Shown piece after piece: positions 48,042 to 57,525 of a stretch of DNA of 64,000 nucleotides. The position numbers and the translations under genes are program-made. Location: contig NZ_LBHB01000001.1 of NCBI RefSeq assembly GCF_001010945.1, forward strand, positions 806,001 to 870,000, read 5' to 3'. How positions within the stretch are numbered: position 1 is the first letter of the stretch; each line of letters starts with the position of its first letter. The stretch comes from Aurantiacibacter luteus (lineage in GTDB: Bacteria > Pseudomonadota > Alphaproteobacteria > Sphingomonadales > Sphingomonadaceae). Below the pieces are notes generated by a model. That model saw only the letters and a list, made by a program, of their open reading frames with translations. It did no database searches and was not told the DNA's origin.

Positions 48042-48272
48042 ATGACCGACCCGCGACGCGACGACGACCCCATCGACCGCTACATCCTCAAGGATGCGGT
48101 CGAGGAAGCCAAGGCCATGGGCCGCGAGGGCATGGCCCATCCCAGCACCAAGCCCGTCCTTATCGGCGCGGGCGTGGGCGCGGTGGCGGCGGGCATCCTG
48201 CCCATCGTCACCTGGCCGATCGGCCTCATCGCGGGTGCGGGCTTCATGCTGTACAAGCGCGTGCGCCCGTAA
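48042..48272 (+). CDS. Small membrane protein
   Basis: 76 residues: a charged N-terminal 40 residues followed by one or two hydrophobic segments (VLIGAGVGAVAAGILPIV and GLIAGAGFMLYKR). No family recognised. Its ATG follows AAAGGTAA about eleven bases away. It stops six bases before nrdR, so the two are probably cotranscribed. Confidence 0.7.
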   Translation: MTDPRRDDDPIDRYILKDAVEEAKAMGREGMAHPSTKPVLIGAGVGAVAAGILPIVTWPIGLIAGAGFMLYKRVRP

Positions 48273-48278
48273 CCTGCC

Positions 48279-48749
48279 ATGCGATGTCCCTACTGCGCGC
48301 ATGACGACAGCCAGGTAAAGGATTCGCGCCCCACCGAGGACAGCGCCGCGATCCGTCGCCGCCGCCAGTGCGAGGGCTGCGGCGCGCGCTTCACCACCTT
48401 CGAGCGCGTGCAACTGCGCGAGGTGACGGTGGTGAAATCCGGCGACCGCCGCGAACCTTTCGACCGCATGAAGCTGGAGCAATCGGTGGCCCTCGCCTGC
48501 CGCAAGCGCGGGGTCGAGCAGGATCGGCTCGACCGCCTGGTGTCCGGCATCCAGCGGCAGGTGGAAACCGCGGGCGAGAGCGAGGTGCCGTCCTCGCGCA
48601 TCGGCGCGCTGGTTATGGACGGCCTCAGGCAGATCGACTCCGTCGCCTACATCCGCTTCGCATCCGTCTATCGCGACTTCTCCGAGGCGCGCGATTTCGA
48701 GGAATTCGCCAGCTCGGTAAAGGACGTCGGGGGCGACGCGGGTGTCTGA
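48279..48749 (+). CDS. nrdR: Transcriptional repressor NrdR
   Basis: 156 residues, the usual size. The zinc ribbon at the N-terminus is CPYC ... CEGC (residues 3-6 and 31-34), and the ATP-cone follows ([18 protein letters not shown]). NrdR senses dATP/ATP and represses ribonucleotide reductase genes. TrmJ begins in the last eight bases. Confidence 0.97.
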   Translation: MRCPYCAHDDSQVKDSRPTEDSAAIRRRRQCEGCGARFTTFERVQLREVTVVKSGDRREPFDRMKLEQSVALACRKRGVEQDRLDRLVSGIQRQVETAGESEVPSSRIGALVMDGLRQIDSVAYIRFASVYRDFSEARDFEEFASSVKDVGGDAGV

Positions 48750-49470
48750 CGACGGGAGTCCCGTCATCGTGCTGGTCCGCCCGCAACTGGGCGAGAACAT
48801 AGGCAAGGCGGCACGGGCAATGCTCAATTTCGGGCTGACGGAGATGCGCCTCGTCGCCCCGCGCGACGGCTGGCCCAACCCCGCCGCCGGCCCCGCCGCC
48901 TCGGGCGCAGACGTGGTGCTGGAACGCGCAAAGGTATTCGAGACGACGGCCGAGGCCGTAGCCGATTGCGCCCACGTCTATGCCACTACCGTCAGGAAGC
49001 GCGGCGTGACCAAGCCCGTGCTCACGCCGGAACAGGCTGCGCGTGAGGTACCCGCGCAGGCCGGGCGCAGCGCCTTCCTGTTCGGACCGGAACGATCGGG
49101 CCTGGAAACCGAGGACGTGGCGCTGGCCCGCACCATCGTGACCGCCCCGATCAATCCTCAGTTCGGCTCGCTCAACCTGGCGCAGGCGGTGATCCTCGTG
49201 GCCTACGAGCTTTCCAAGACTGCGGACCTCGCCGTGCCTACTGCCGAGGACCTGCTTCCACCTGCCCCGCAGGAGGAACTGGAGGGATTGATCGGGCATC
49301 TCGAAAAATTGCTCGAACCGCGCAACTACTTCTTCCCCGAAGCGCGTGCCGAAGCCAGCCGACTGACCCTGCGCGGTCTGCTGACCAAGCCCGGCTGGAA
49401 CCACCTCGAAGTGCGGACCATGCGCGGCGTCCTCTCGACGCTGGAAAAGGCAAGGCGCGAAGACAACTGA
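48742..49470 (+). CDS. trmJ: tRNA (cytidine/uridine-2'-O-)-methyltransferase TrmJ family
   Basis: 242 residues of the SpoU/TrmH (SPOUT) family. The knotted core shows [21 protein letters not shown] (start of the deep knot), [15 protein letters not shown] (SAM site) and [14 protein letters not shown]. The extra C-terminal extension of about 60 residues fits TrmJ, which 2'-O-methylates position 32 of tRNAs. The start is GTG within nrdR. Confidence 0.88.
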   Translation: MSDDGSPVIVLVRPQLGENIGKAARAMLNFGLTEMRLVAPRDGWPNPAAGPAASGADVVLERAKVFETTAEAVADCAHVYATTVRKRGVTKPVLTPEQAAREVPAQAGRSAFLFGPERSGLETEDVALARTIVTAPINPQFGSLNLAQAVILVAYELSKTADLAVPTAEDLLPPAPQEELEGLIGHLEKLLEPRNYFFPEARAEASRLTLRGLLTKPGWNHLEVRTMRGVLSTLEKARREDN

Positions 49471-49495
49471 CAATTCTGCTCAGACTGCCTATAGC
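49467..49495 (+). promoter_or_regulatory. Probable promoter of the 49522 gene
   Basis: CTGACA (49467-49472), a 17-base spacer, TATAGC (49490-49495), 26 bases before the ATG. GAAGGAG precedes the start codon. The promoter begins inside the trmJ stop codon region. Confidence 0.55.
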
Positions 49496-49521
49496 GCTTA
49501 TTCGCTCGAAGGAGACTTGCG

Positions 49522-49827
49522 ATGAACCTGCTTGCATTGGCCTCTATGTCGGTCGTCATCATGCCTGTCGCTCTCGATGCCGAAATCTTGCGGCAGCCAG
49601 AGACGTTCGTGTCGCCTGCCGGGCGGATACTGATCGAAGCCGGTGCGCAAGCGCGGCTCTACTGCATGGACCTGCCAGAAGGTCGTTTCGACTACAGCAG
49701 GGCCTGTATTACCGCGGACGAATGGCAGCAGGTTTCGGACCGCATCGCGCAGGACGAATCGGCAGACCGTCGCTTCCGCGCGATACTTCAGGCGCACAAC
49801 TCCGCCTCGCGCCCTGCCCTGCGCTGA
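49522..49827 (+). CDS. Hypothetical small exported protein
   Basis: 101 residues with a short hydrophobic N-terminus (LLALASMSVVIMPVALDAE) that may be a signal peptide, then two cysteines (C48, C62) in the mature part. No family recognised. Its own promoter lies just upstream, and the strong GAAGGAG ribosome site argues that it is expressed. Slightly lower G+C than its neighbours (60% in the line I counted). Confidence 0.6.
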   Translation: MNLLALASMSVVIMPVALDAEILRQPETFVSPAGRILIEAGAQARLYCMDLPEGRFDYSRACITADEWQQVSDRIAQDESADRRFRAILQAHNSASRPALR

Positions 49828-49864
49828 CATACCGCATCACTCTAATCTTCTGTTCCGCCCTCGC

Positions 49865-49892
49865 TTGACTTCACCGCGCACGCCGCTATGTG
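49865..49892 (+). promoter_or_regulatory. Probable promoter of rpsD
   Basis: TTGACT (49865-49870), 16-base spacer, TATGTG (49887-49892), about 131 bases before the rpsD ATG. The same arrangement is found before tRNA-Lys. Downstream, CCTGGC-N6-GCCAGG and CGCCACC-N5-GGTGGCG (49981-49999) could form stem-loops in the leader, a candidate for S4 autoregulation. Confidence 0.6.
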
Positions 49893-50023
49893 CGCGCCTT
49901 CGCGATTATTGGCTCCGCATCCCGGTGAAGCGGTGGCCGCGCCTGGCAGATCGGCCAGGTGGTGCGATGCCGGGTTGAAGCGCCACCGCTGGGGTGGCGA
50001 CAGCAAATCGAAGGACACGTCTC

Positions 50024-50638
50024 ATGACGAAGCGCACCAGCGCCAAGCACAAGCTCGACCGCCGCATGGGCGAGAACATCTGGGGTCGCCCGAATTCCCC
50101 GGTCAACAAGCGTTCGTACGGCCCCGGCCAGCACGGCCAGCGCCGCAAGGGCAAGATGTCCGACTTCGGCCTGCAGCTGCGCGCCAAGCAGAAGCTGAAG
50201 GGCTACTACGGCGACGTCACCGAAAAGCAGTTCAAGGCCACCTACAAGGCTGCCGCCGCCATGAAGGGCGACACCGGCATGAACCTGATCGGTCTGCTTG
50301 AGCGTCGCCTCGACATGATCGTCTACCGCGCCAAGTTCGCGCCGACGATCTTCGCCGCCCGCCAGATCGTGTCGCACGGCCACATCCGCGTTAACGGCGT
50401 GAAGTGCAACATCGCCAGCCGTCGCTGCGACGTGGGCGATGTCATCTCGCTGGGCGACAAGGCCAAGGAAATGGCGCTGGTGATCGAGGCGCAGAGTCTG
50501 CCCGAGCGCGAGATTCCCGATTACGTCAGCACCGACGGCAACGACAAGGTGACCTTCACCCGCGTGCCGACGCTGGACGAGGTGCCCTACCCGGTGCAGA
50601 TGGAACCGAACCTGGTGGTCGAGTTCTACTCGCGCTGA
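50024..50638 (+). CDS. rpsD: 30S ribosomal protein S4
   Basis: 204 residues, normal length. Nucleates assembly of the 30S body and binds 16S rRNA. The S4 RNA-binding motif is at about residues 94-160 ([20 protein letters not shown], then [15 protein letters not shown]). The start has GAAGGA ten bases before. In most bacteria it sits in the alpha operon; here it stands alone. A hairpin terminator follows 25 bases after the stop codon. Confidence 0.98.
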   Translation: MTKRTSAKHKLDRRMGENIWGRPNSPVNKRSYGPGQHGQRRKGKMSDFGLQLRAKQKLKGYYGDVTEKQFKATYKAAAAMKGDTGMNLIGLLERRLDMIVYRAKFAPTIFAARQIVSHGHIRVNGVKCNIASRRCDVGDVISLGDKAKEMALVIEAQSLPEREIPDYVSTDGNDKVTFTRVPTLDEVPYPVQMEPNLVVEFYSR

Positions 50639-50663
50639 TCCGGCCTTTCGCCAGACGCAAACG

Positions 50664-50691
50664 AGGCGGTCCCAAGGGGCCGCCTTTTTTG
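50664..50691 (+). terminator. Terminator after rpsD
   Basis: 9-bp stem AGGCGGTCC / GGGCCGCCT (one U-G wobble) around the loop CAAG, with six T residues at the end of the right arm and after it. A clear intrinsic terminator. Confidence 0.85.
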
Positions 50692-50748
50692 TTTGGTTCC
50701 AAGGTTCTGCGTGGAACTCGAAGGCCGTTCGCGCGTCATCGATTCAGG

Positions 50749-50937
50749 ATGCGCCAGTACCGCTACATCACCAAAAATCGTTGCGGCAAATGGTACGATG
50801 CGCTGCCCTTGGCGCAGGCCTTTGCGGGGCGGATCGGCGCAGGGTTCCTCGATGCCGCGGGCACCTTCGTCCCCTACCGCGGCACGGTGCTGGAAATCCG
50901 CCAGAAGCCGCCGGGCGCCGACAAGCCTGCCGCCTAG
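50749..50937 (+). CDS. Short hypothetical protein
   Basis: 62 residues, basic and aromatic at the start ([17 protein letters not shown]), with no signal peptide and no known domain. Its stop codon overlaps the tgt stop in CTAG. A possible start is the ATG at 50749, but it has no obvious Shine-Dalgarno. Included as a probable but not certain gene. Confidence 0.5.
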   Translation: MRQYRYITKNRCGKWYDALPLAQAFAGRIGAGFLDAAGTFVPYRGTVLEIRQKPPGADKPAA

Positions 50938-52091
50938 GCCGTGCCGGCCAACCCGTAATCGCTGCGGAAAGTCGCGGCGAACTGGGTGAAAGAGCCTGCC
51001 GCGATGGCATCGCGCATGGCCTGCATAAGCTGCTGGTAGAAGCTCAGGTTGTGCTCGGTCAGCAGCATGGCGCCCAGCATCTCGCCCGACTTGGTCAGGT
51101 GATGCAGATAGGCGCGGCTGTAGGTGGCGCAGGTGGGGCAAGTGCAACGCGGATCGAGCGGGGAGAGATCCTCGGCGTGGCGGGCATTCCTGAGGTTGAC
51201 GGGGCCGCCCCAGGTGAAGGCCTGCCCGTTGCGGCCCGAACGGGTCGGCAGCACGCAGTCGAACATGTCCACCCCGCGTTCCACTGCGCCCACGAGGTCG
51301 TCGGGCTTGCCCACGCCCATCAGGTAACGCGGCGCATCCTCCGGCAGCATGGCGGGAGCGAAGTCGAGGGTGGCGAACATGGCCTCCTGCCCCTCCCCCA
51401 CGGCGAGGCCGCCGATCGCGTAGCCGTCGAAGCCGATCGCGCGCAAGGCCTCGGCGGAGCGGGCGCGCAGCCCTTCGTCGAGCGCCCCCTGTTGAATGCC
51501 GAAGAGCGCGCTTCCGGCGGCGTGATCGCCCCCGGCATCGAAGGCATCGCGACTGCGCTGCGCCCAGCGCATCGATAGCTCCATGCTCGCCTCGATCTCG
51601 GCCAGCGGGCGGTCGGCGCGTGGACATTCGTCGAAGGCCATCACGATGTCGCTGCCGAGCAGGCGCTGGATCTCCATGCTTCGCTCGGGGCTCAGCATGT
51701 GCTTCGATCCGTCGATATGGCTGCGGAACTCCACGCCCGCTTCGGTGAGCTTGCGCAGGTCTGAAAGGCTCATGACCTGGTAACCGCCGCTGTCGGTCAG
51801 GATCGGCCGATCCCAGTGCATGAAACGGTGCAGCCCGCCCAGACGCGCCATGCGCTCCGCGCCGGGTCGCAGCATCAGGTGATAGGTGTTGCCAAGGATG
51901 ATGTCCGCTCCGGTCGCCCGCACGGCCTCCGGCTTCATCGCCTTCACCGTGGCGGCTGTGCCCACGGGCATGAAGGCGGGCGTGCGGATAGTGCCGCGGC
52001 GCATGGCAATTGAGCCCGTGCGCGCCTTCCCGTCCGTTGCCGAGACGGTGAAGCGGAAGCGCGGCCGGCCGGCAGGAAGCTCAGAAGCCAT
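50934..52091 (-). CDS. tgt: Queuine tRNA-ribosyltransferase
   Basis: 385 residues. Exchanges guanine 34 for preQ1 in tRNAs with GUN anticodons. The active-site Asp is in [15 protein letters not shown]; the zinc site is [29 protein letters not shown] is the substrate loop. Works in the same pathway as QueA, encoded about 4 kb away in this window. The start overlaps the stop of the DUF481 gene by 11 bases. Confidence 0.97.
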   Translation of the reverse strand: MASELPAGRPRFRFTVSATDGKARTGSIAMRRGTIRTPAFMPVGTAATVKAMKPEAVRATGADIILGNTYHLMLRPGAERMARLGGLHRFMHWDRPILTDSGGYQVMSLSDLRKLTEAGVEFRSHIDGSKHMLSPERSMEIQRLLGSDIVMAFDECPRADRPLAEIEASMELSMRWAQRSRDAFDAGGDHAAGSALFGIQQGALDEGLRARSAEALRAIGFDGYAIGGLAVGEGQEAMFATLDFAPAMLPEDAPRYLMGVGKPDDLVGAVERGVDMFDCVLPTRSGRNGQAFTWGGPVNLRNARHAEDLSPLDPRCTCPTCATYSRAYLHHLTKSGEMLGAMLLTEHNLSFYQQLMQAMRDAIAAGSFTQFAATFRSDYGLAGTA

Positions 52092-53034
52092 AGACCAGCG
52101 TGAAGCGCGTGAGAGTGTCGGTGCTCACCGCCGAGGCAGGCGGATTGCTGTCGTACTTGATATTCCACGAAGCGCGGGCCGACAGCCGGTCGCTGATCGC
52201 CGCTTCCAGGCCGGTCGTGGCGTTGAGCGTGGTGTTGGATCCATCCACGACCAGTAGCGCCTCGCCGCCCGTCTCCACGGTGGAATTGGCATCCTGCGTC
52301 AGCTTGATGGCGGGGCTCACCTGCCATTTGAAATCCACGCCCGCGAGAGCGGCGAGGCGGCTGGCGCTGGTGCCGTCGAACCGGCGGGTGACGCGGTAGG
52401 CGGGGCCGGCCTGCACGTTGAGTTCCGCCGCATCGCTGTCGATCACGCGATAGCCCAGCCCGCCGGAGAGCGAGTAGCGCCCGGAATACCCTTGCAGCCG
52501 ATCGCGCTCGTACTGTGCCAGTCCATAGGCGAACATCCGCTCCGATACGGTGTAGCGCGGCTCGTAACGGGCGAGCAATTGCTCGCGCGAGGTGTCGCCG
52601 TCGCTGCGGCGATAGTCGGCGGACAGCCGCAGTCGATGTTCCCAGTCGATGCCCTGGCGTTGCAGGGCAAGCGCTGCGGATACGCCGATCTCGTTGCTGT
52701 TGCCGGAGGATTGGAACCCGCCGATCTGGCCCTCGCCGCTCCAGTTGTCGAACAGCCCGGCCTGGCGGATCTCGGCTTGCCGGGCAGCGGCCTGCCGGGC
52801 GGCAAGCTCCGCCGTCCGGGCGCGGTAATCGGCGAGCAGAGTATCGATCTCGGCCGCGTTCGCGGGAAAGGCGGTGCGCGCGGCGGCTGTCACCGCCTCG
52901 ACGGCGCTAGCGTCGCCCCCGACAATCGCGGCCTCGATCATGGCCCGCGCCGCGTCGGGCAGGGGCAGATCCTGCGCGGCGGCCGGAGCGGCAAGGAGCA
53001 GGACGGGCAGGCAGGCGGTAGCAAAACGGGTCAC
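52081..53034 (-). CDS. DUF481 (YdiY-like) outer-membrane protein
   Basis: 317 residues. Signal peptide to residue 21, an alpha-helical periplasmic part (about 25-95), then a DUF481 beta-barrel (about 100-317) with [18 protein letters not shown] and [13 protein letters not shown]. The protein ends in Phe, the usual terminal residue of BAM substrates. The function of the family is unknown. Placed directly before tgt, with which it overlaps. Confidence 0.87.
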   Translation of the reverse strand: MTRFATACLPVLLLAAPAAAQDLPLPDAARAMIEAAIVGGDASAVEAVTAAARTAFPANAAEIDTLLADYRARTAELAARQAAARQAEIRQAGLFDNWSGEGQIGGFQSSGNSNEIGVSAALALQRQGIDWEHRLRLSADYRRSDGDTSREQLLARYEPRYTVSERMFAYGLAQYERDRLQGYSGRYSLSGGLGYRVIDSDAAELNVQAGPAYRVTRRFDGTSASRLAALAGVDFKWQVSPAIKLTQDANSTVETGGEALLVVDGSNTTLNATTGLEAAISDRLSARASWNIKYDSNPPASAVSTDTLTRFTLVYGF

Positions 53035-53070
53035 GGCGAGGCCCTTAGCGGCTCGACGCGCAAACGAGAA

Positions 53071-53101
53071 GGGCCGGCCCCGCGCGTGGCGGAGCCGGCC
53101 C
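53071..53101 (-). terminator. Possible terminator after the 182-residue outer-membrane protein
   Basis: Inverted repeat GGGCCGGC (53071-53078) / GCCGGCCC (53094-53101), 21 bases past the stop codon on the minus strand. The tail is only TTCTCG, so termination is uncertain. Confidence 0.45.
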
Positions 53102-53122
53102 CTGTCTCGCTGGAGCGAGCGC

Positions 53123-53671
53123 TTAGAAGCGGATGCCGAGGCCCGCGGTGCCGCGCACCGAATCGAAGCTCACGGTGTCCAAGTTGGCCCGCAGGAAGGT
53201 GTTGGTGCCAAGCGGGAACTCGGCGCCGGCACCGACGAGGAAATCGCCTGCGGTCGTGTCGAGACCATCGAAGGTCGAATCCGGGAAGTCGGTATCGTAA
53301 ATGCCGTTGGGATCGATATCGACCCACTGGTAACCGGCGCGGGCGTAGTACTTCGCGCCGCCGGCATCGGCCACGCCGAGACGGGCGCTGACGCCGTACT
53401 CGTTGTCGATCGGGCCGTCGCCGAGGTGGAAGTTGCCTTCCGCACCCACGAAGAAGCCGCTGTCGGTCGGAACGTCGTAACCGGCGAAGACACCGTAGAT
53501 GAAGCCGCCGTCGTTGGTCTCGATGCCGTCGAGGAGCGGATCGTTGAAATCGTCGTCGGTGGTCAGCTCGTGGTAACCGGCTGAAACGCCGGCGAAGGCC
53601 TGCGCTTGCGCAGCCGCCGGGAGGGCGATGGCGGCAACCGAGGTGGCGAGAGCGAATAGAACTTTCTTCAT
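53123..53671 (-). CDS. Small outer-membrane beta-barrel protein
   Basis: 182 residues. Signal peptide to about residue 24, then eight or so alternating strands of an OmpA/opacity-type 8-stranded barrel (FAGVSAGYHELT, GGFIYGVFAGYDVP, GTAGLGIRF). The C-terminus ends GLGIRF, the BAM-recognised terminal Phe. Probably a porin-like or attachment barrel. A TTGGAA-N16-TAATTT promoter candidate lies upstream on the minus strand. Confidence 0.82.
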   Translation of the reverse strand: MKKVLFALATSVAAIALPAAAQAQAFAGVSAGYHELTTDDDFNDPLLDGIETNDGGFIYGVFAGYDVPTDSGFFVGAEGNFHLGDGPIDNEYGVSARLGVADAGGAKYYARAGYQWVDIDPNGIYDTDFPDSTFDGLDTTAGDFLVGAGAEFPLGTNTFLRANLDTVSFDSVRGTAGLGIRF

Positions 53672-53780
53672 GTCTGCGGCTTTCTTGGTAGCTAGGAAGT
53701 CTCGAAATTATCGAGGCGTTAGCCGGTTCCAATGTTTCGCATTGCTGGCAGATTAATACGGAGAGAATGTTCGACGAACG

Positions 53781-54548
53781 TCACTCTCTGAGCCGCCAAC
53801 CGCTATTGAAAATCCATCCGATCACCGCGACACAGGCCAGCAGAAAGGCCATCGTCGCCCCCAGCGAAAGCGCGATCGGGAAGTCCGACTGGCCGAGGAA
53901 AGTCCACCGCAGGCCGTTCACCAGGTAGACCACGGGATTGAACAGCGCGACAGTGCGCCACGGCTCGGGCAGAAGGTCGATCGAGTAGAAGGTACCGCCG
54001 AGAAAGGTCAGCGGCATCAGTACCAGCAAGGGAATGATCTGCAGCTTTTCGAACCCCGTTGCCCACAGACCGATGATGAAGCCGAGCAGCGAGAACGTGG
54101 CGGACACCAGCAGGATGTAGAAAAAGGCCAGCAATGGGTGGGCGATCTGGTAGTCGATGATCAGCGCCGCCGTGCCGAGGATCACCGCCGCCAGGATCAG
54201 CGACTTGACCGCCGCCGCGCCGACGAAGCCGATAAGCGTCTCGGCCACGCCCACGGGGGCGGACAGCAGCTCGTAAATCGCGCCGGTGAACTTGGGCATG
54301 TAGATGCCGAAGCTGGCGTTGCTGGTGCTCTCGGTGAGCAGGGTCAGCATCAGCAGGCCGGGGACGATAAAGGCCCCGTAGCCCACCCCGCCCGGCAGCT
54401 CCATGCGCCCGCCGATCGCCGCGCCGAACACGACGAGATAGAGCGAGGTGGTGATGACGGGCGACAGGATCGAGCCGAAGGCGGTGCGGAACATCCGCAT
54501 CAGCTCGTTACGGAAGATGGCAAAGGCGCCGCGCAGGTTGAGCGTCAT
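53781..54548 (-). CDS. ABC-2 type transporter permease
   Basis: 255 residues with six transmembrane helices, ABC2_membrane family (as in DrrB/YadH-type exporters). The start overlaps the ATPase stop by four bases (ATGA). The segment GGTFYSIDLLPEPWRTVALFN, shortened here, is typical of the last extracellular loop (FYSIDLLPEPWR). The substrate is not evident from the sequence. Confidence 0.92.
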   Translation of the reverse strand: MTLNLRGAFAIFRNELMRMFRTAFGSILSPVITTSLYLVVFGAAIGGRMELPGGVGYGAFIVPGLLMLTLLTESTSNASFGIYMPKFTGAIYELLSAPVGVAETLIGFVGAAAVKSLILAAVILGTAALIIDYQIAHPLLAFFYILLVSATFSLLGFIIGLWATGFEKLQIIPLLVLMPLTFLGGTFYSIDLLPEPWRTVALFNPVVYLVNGLRWTFLGQSDFPIALSLGATMAFLLACVAVIGWIFNSGWRLRE

Positions 54549-55492
54549 GCCGCATTCTCCAGCTTGCCCTCGACGAGGTCCACGAAGATGTCCTCCAGCG
54601 TGGAATCCCGGGTATCGAGCCCGGTGAAGACAATGCCCTCGCGCGCCATGATCTGCGCCAGTTCGGCCACCTCGCGCTTGCCCTTGCCCGTCCCGTCGCC
54701 GCCGCGATAGACGAGGCGCCTGCCCTCCTCCTCCAGATGCAGCGGATAGGAGGAGAGCACGGCCGGCACGTCGGCAACCGGCGACGCCAGCATGAAATGC
54801 GCCTCGGTCCGGCCGAGCTTAGCCATGATCGCGTCCTTGTCGTCGACCAGCAGAATCTGCCCCTTGTTGATGACGCCCACCCGGTCGGCCATTTCCTCGG
54901 CCTCCTCGATGTAATGCGTGGTCAGAATGATGGTCACGCCGCGCGCGCGAAGCGCGTCGATCTGCCGCCACATGTCGCGGCGCAGTTCCACGTCGACGCC
55001 CGCAGTGGGCTCGTCGAGGAACAGTAGTTCGGGATCGTGGCTCAACGCCTTGGCGATCATGACCCGTCGCTTCATGCCGCCCGACAGTTCGCGGATTTGC
55101 GCGTCGCGCTTGTCCCACAGGCTCAGGCTGCGAAGAACTTCCTCGATCCGCGCCTCGTCGGGCGGCAAGCCGAACATCCCGCGCGAATAGCGCACCTGGC
55201 GGATGACCTTGTCGAACATGTCGAAGCTGAGTTCCTGCGGCACCAGTCCGATCTTCTGCCGCGCACGCTTCCAGTGCCGGCGAATGTCCTCGCCGAACGC
55301 GGCGATGGTGCCGCCGGTCGGATTCACCAACCCGCACACCGCACCGATCAGCGTGGTCTTGCCCGCCCCGTTGGGACCGAGGAGGGCGAATATCTCGCCG
55401 CGCCGGATGGTCAGGTCGACGCCCTTCAGCGCCTGAACCCCGCCCTTGTAGGTCTTTTCGAGGCCGCAGATGTCGAGGATGGGTTCGTGCAT
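54545..55492 (-). CDS. ABC transporter ATP-binding protein
   Basis: 315 residues. Walker A GPNGAGKT, signature LSGGMKRR, Walker B LLFLDEP and the D-loop are present in order. A C-terminal extension of about 90 residues is beyond the nucleotide-binding domain, as in DrrA/CcmA-type exporters. The start at MHEPIL gives a conventional N-terminus; the frame upstream is the shadow of the convergent gene. Partner of the permease it overlaps. Confidence 0.94.
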   Translation of the reverse strand: MHEPILDICGLEKTYKGGVQALKGVDLTIRRGEIFALLGPNGAGKTTLIGAVCGLVNPTGGTIAAFGEDIRRHWKRARQKIGLVPQELSFDMFDKVIRQVRYSRGMFGLPPDEARIEEVLRSLSLWDKRDAQIRELSGGMKRRVMIAKALSHDPELLFLDEPTAGVDVELRRDMWRQIDALRARGVTIILTTHYIEEAEEMADRVGVINKGQILLVDDKDAIMAKLGRTEAHFMLASPVADVPAVLSSYPLHLEEEGRRLVYRGGDGTGKGKREVAELAQIMAREGIVFTGLDTRDSTLEDIFVDLVEGKLENAA

Positions 55493-55597
55493 GAAACGGG
55501 AAGTTGGCCAGCCGCCGCCGATTTGCAAGCGCTTGGCAAGGTGTGTCATTCGTGCAAGACAGTGGGCGGGACCTAAAATTGCAAAGGATAATGACCG

Positions 55598-55816
55598 ATG
55601 TTGCGTTCCCCGGTATTCCGTATCGCCATGGGCGGCGCGGTCATCGCGCTGGCGCTCACGCTGATGCGCTACCTGGTTGGCGGCTGGTATGACGACGTGC
55701 CGAACACGCTGGCGGGCTTCGGTTCGGCAGGTGTGCTGGGCGCAGCGATCGGTGCCTACGTGGCGTTGATGGTCCGCAAGTACGGGCAGCTGCGCGCCAT
55801 CACCCGCGCCGACTGA
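55598..55816 (+). CDS. Small two-helix membrane protein
   Basis: 72 residues with two transmembrane helices (residues about 8-30 and 40-60), short basic C-terminus. No family recognised. TAAAAT about 30 bases upstream is a possible -10. Convergent with the zinc-ribbon gene, only two bases separating the stops. Confidence 0.6.
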   Translation: MLRSPVFRIAMGGAVIALALTLMRYLVGGWYDDVPNTLAGFGSAGVLGAAIGAYVALMVRKYGQLRAITRAD

Positions 55817-55818
55817 CG

Positions 55819-56436
55819 CTATTCGTCGATACCCGCGCGCTGGGCTCTCTCGCGCAGGTTCGCCAGGCCGCGCAGCACTTTCTCGCGGTTGGTGCTGGCC
55901 TTCATCCAGCGGGGCAGCCGCGCCATCATGGTGAGGCCGGGCCGGTCGCCCCGCTCGCGCACGGCGGCACCGATCCATTGCTCGATCGCATCCAGGTGGG
56001 CGAGGTTGTTGACCCACAGCGTCTCGCCGGCGACCTGCGTCTCGAGGAACCGCCGCAAAGGCTCGTAAGGCGGTCGGGACTGGGGGCTGGACGCGCGCAC
56101 GGCAGGATAGTCCGCCTTGTGGTCGCAGTGCGGGCAGATGATCGTCATGCGCAATTCGCCGTCCACCGTATGCGCAGTGGGTGCGGGGCGATGGGGCAAT
56201 TCCTGATCGCACTGCTCGCACACCGGGTGACGCTTTCGTGGGAGAGCCCAGCGATCGGGTCGCGGCATTTTCGAATGGATCGTCCGGTGGCCGCAGTGCG
56301 CGCAGCTTACGCCGCCCCGCCCTTTCCTCGCCGCCTTGTTGCACTGCGGACAGTGGACCCAGGTCACCGACCCGAAGCTGCCGACATAGCCGCCCGGATC
56401 GGTGGCGCGGTGATGGGTGGGAAGGTCGCGGGTCAT
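55819..56436 (-). CDS. Zinc-ribbon hypothetical protein
   Basis: 205 residues. Four CxxC pairs are visible: CPQC, CAHC, CEQC and CPHC, enough for two zinc ribbons in the N-terminal 120 residues. The C-terminal part is helical and charged (WMKASTNREKVLRGLANLRE), which suggests nucleic-acid binding. ATG at 56436 is chosen; a GTG at 56442 shares GTGA with the queA stop and is also possible, adding two residues. Translationally linked to queA. Confidence 0.75.
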   Translation of the reverse strand: MTRDLPTHHRATDPGGYVGSFGSVTWVHCPQCNKAARKGRGGVSCAHCGHRTIHSKMPRPDRWALPRKRHPVCEQCDQELPHRPAPTAHTVDGELRMTIICPHCDHKADYPAVRASSPQSRPPYEPLRRFLETQVAGETLWVNNLAHLDAIEQWIGAAVRERGDRPGLTMMARLPRWMKASTNREKVLRGLANLRERAQRAGIDE

Positions 56437-56438
56437 CG

Positions 56439-57467
56439 TCACGGCAATAGCAGCGACGAGTCTCCGTAGGAATAGAAGCGGTATCCTCGCGCGATGGCGT
56501 GGGCGTAGGCATCCATCATGCGCTCGCGGCCCATGAGCGCGCTGACCAGCATCATCAGCGTCGACCTGGGCAAATGGAAGTTGGTCATCAGGCCGTCCAC
56601 CGCGCGGAAGGCGTAGCCGGGCGTGATGAAAATGGCGGTATCTCCGGCAAAGGCGCGCACTTGCCCGTCCTCGCCCGCCGCGCTTTCGAGCAGGCGAAGG
56701 CTGGTGGTGCCGACCGCGATCAGTCGCCCGCCCGCCGCCCGCGCCGCGTTCAGGCGTGCCGCGGTCTCGGCAGAGACTGTGCCCCATTCGGCGTGCATGG
56801 CGTGGTCATCGGTGTCCTCGGCCTTGACCGGCAGGAACGTGCCTGCGCCGACGTGCAGCGTAAGCGTCTCGGCGCCCACGTCCCGATCCGCCAGCGCGGC
56901 CATCAGCCCGGGCGTGAAATGCAGCGCGGCGGTGGGCGCGGCAACGGCGCCGTCGTGTTGCGCGAACATGGTCTGGTAGTCGGCGCGGTCGCGCTCGTCG
57001 GTGGGGCGCTTGCCGGCGATGTAGGGCGGCAGCGGCATCCGCCCCGCCCGCTCCAGCAGCACCTCGACCGGTTCCTCGCCGGCAAAGGCAAGCGTGAACG
57101 AACCGTCGGCATGGCGCGCCTCGGCCACGGCGGAAACGCCCGCACCGAAATCGATGGTGTCGCCTTCGCTGAGGCGCTTGGCGTTGCGGACGAAGGCCTG
57201 CCAGCGCCTCATGTCGATCCGCTTGTGCAGCGTCGCGCCGATCTTGGCCTCGCCCCGCCGCCCTTCGAGCTGCGCGGGGATGACGCGAGTGTCGTTGAAC
57301 ACCAGCACGTCTCCCGGCGCGAGCAGGCCCGGCAGGTCGCGCACGGTGGCATCGGTAAAGGGCGCGTCGTCACGCACCACAAGCATCCGCGCGCTGTCGC
57401 GCGGCGCGACGGGGCGCAGCGCGATCAGCTCTTGCGGGAGATCGAAATCGAAAAGGTCGACCTTCAA
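56439..57467 (-). CDS. queA: S-adenosylmethionine:tRNA ribosyltransferase-isomerase
   Basis: 342 residues, the family length. Transfers the ribosyl part of SAM to preQ1 in tRNA, making epoxyqueuosine. Motifs: [37 protein letters not shown] and [15 protein letters not shown]. The start is TTG (at 57467), since VDLFDFDLP is the conserved opening and no ATG precedes it within a sensible distance. Works after Tgt in the same pathway. Confidence 0.95.
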   Translation of the reverse strand: MKVDLFDFDLPQELIALRPVAPRDSARMLVVRDDAPFTDATVRDLPGLLAPGDVLVFNDTRVIPAQLEGRRGEAKIGATLHKRIDMRRWQAFVRNAKRLSEGDTIDFGAGVSAVAEARHADGSFTLAFAGEEPVEVLLERAGRMPLPPYIAGKRPTDERDRADYQTMFAQHDGAVAAPTAALHFTPGLMAALADRDVGAETLTLHVGAGTFLPVKAEDTDDHAMHAEWGTVSAETAARLNAARAAGGRLIAVGTTSLRLLESAAGEDGQVRAFAGDTAIFITPGYAFRAVDGLMTNFHLPRSTLMMLVSALMGRERMMDAYAHAIARGYRFYSYGDSSLLLP

Positions 57468-57479
57468 GGGTGCCCCTCC

Positions 57480-57523
57480 ACCTTGTCCTGAGCGGGTCGA
57501 AGGGCCTCCCCGGTCCGGGGAGG
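57480..57523. repeat. REP-like intergenic element
   Basis: The 58-base gap between queA and the cyclophilin gene holds CTTGTCCTGAGCGGGTCGAA, a string close to the dispersed CTTGTCCTGAGC-type repeats common in sphingomonad and other genomes, followed by a 7-bp stem CCTCCCC / GGGGAGG. Only one copy in this window. The hairpin may also terminate the cyclophilin transcript. Confidence 0.5.
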
Positions 57524-57525
57524 AT

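Noticed and set aside
53683-53708. EcfG promoter upstream of the 182-residue outer-membrane gene
   Set aside because: GGAAC is present on the minus strand but no CGTT at 16 or 17 bases.
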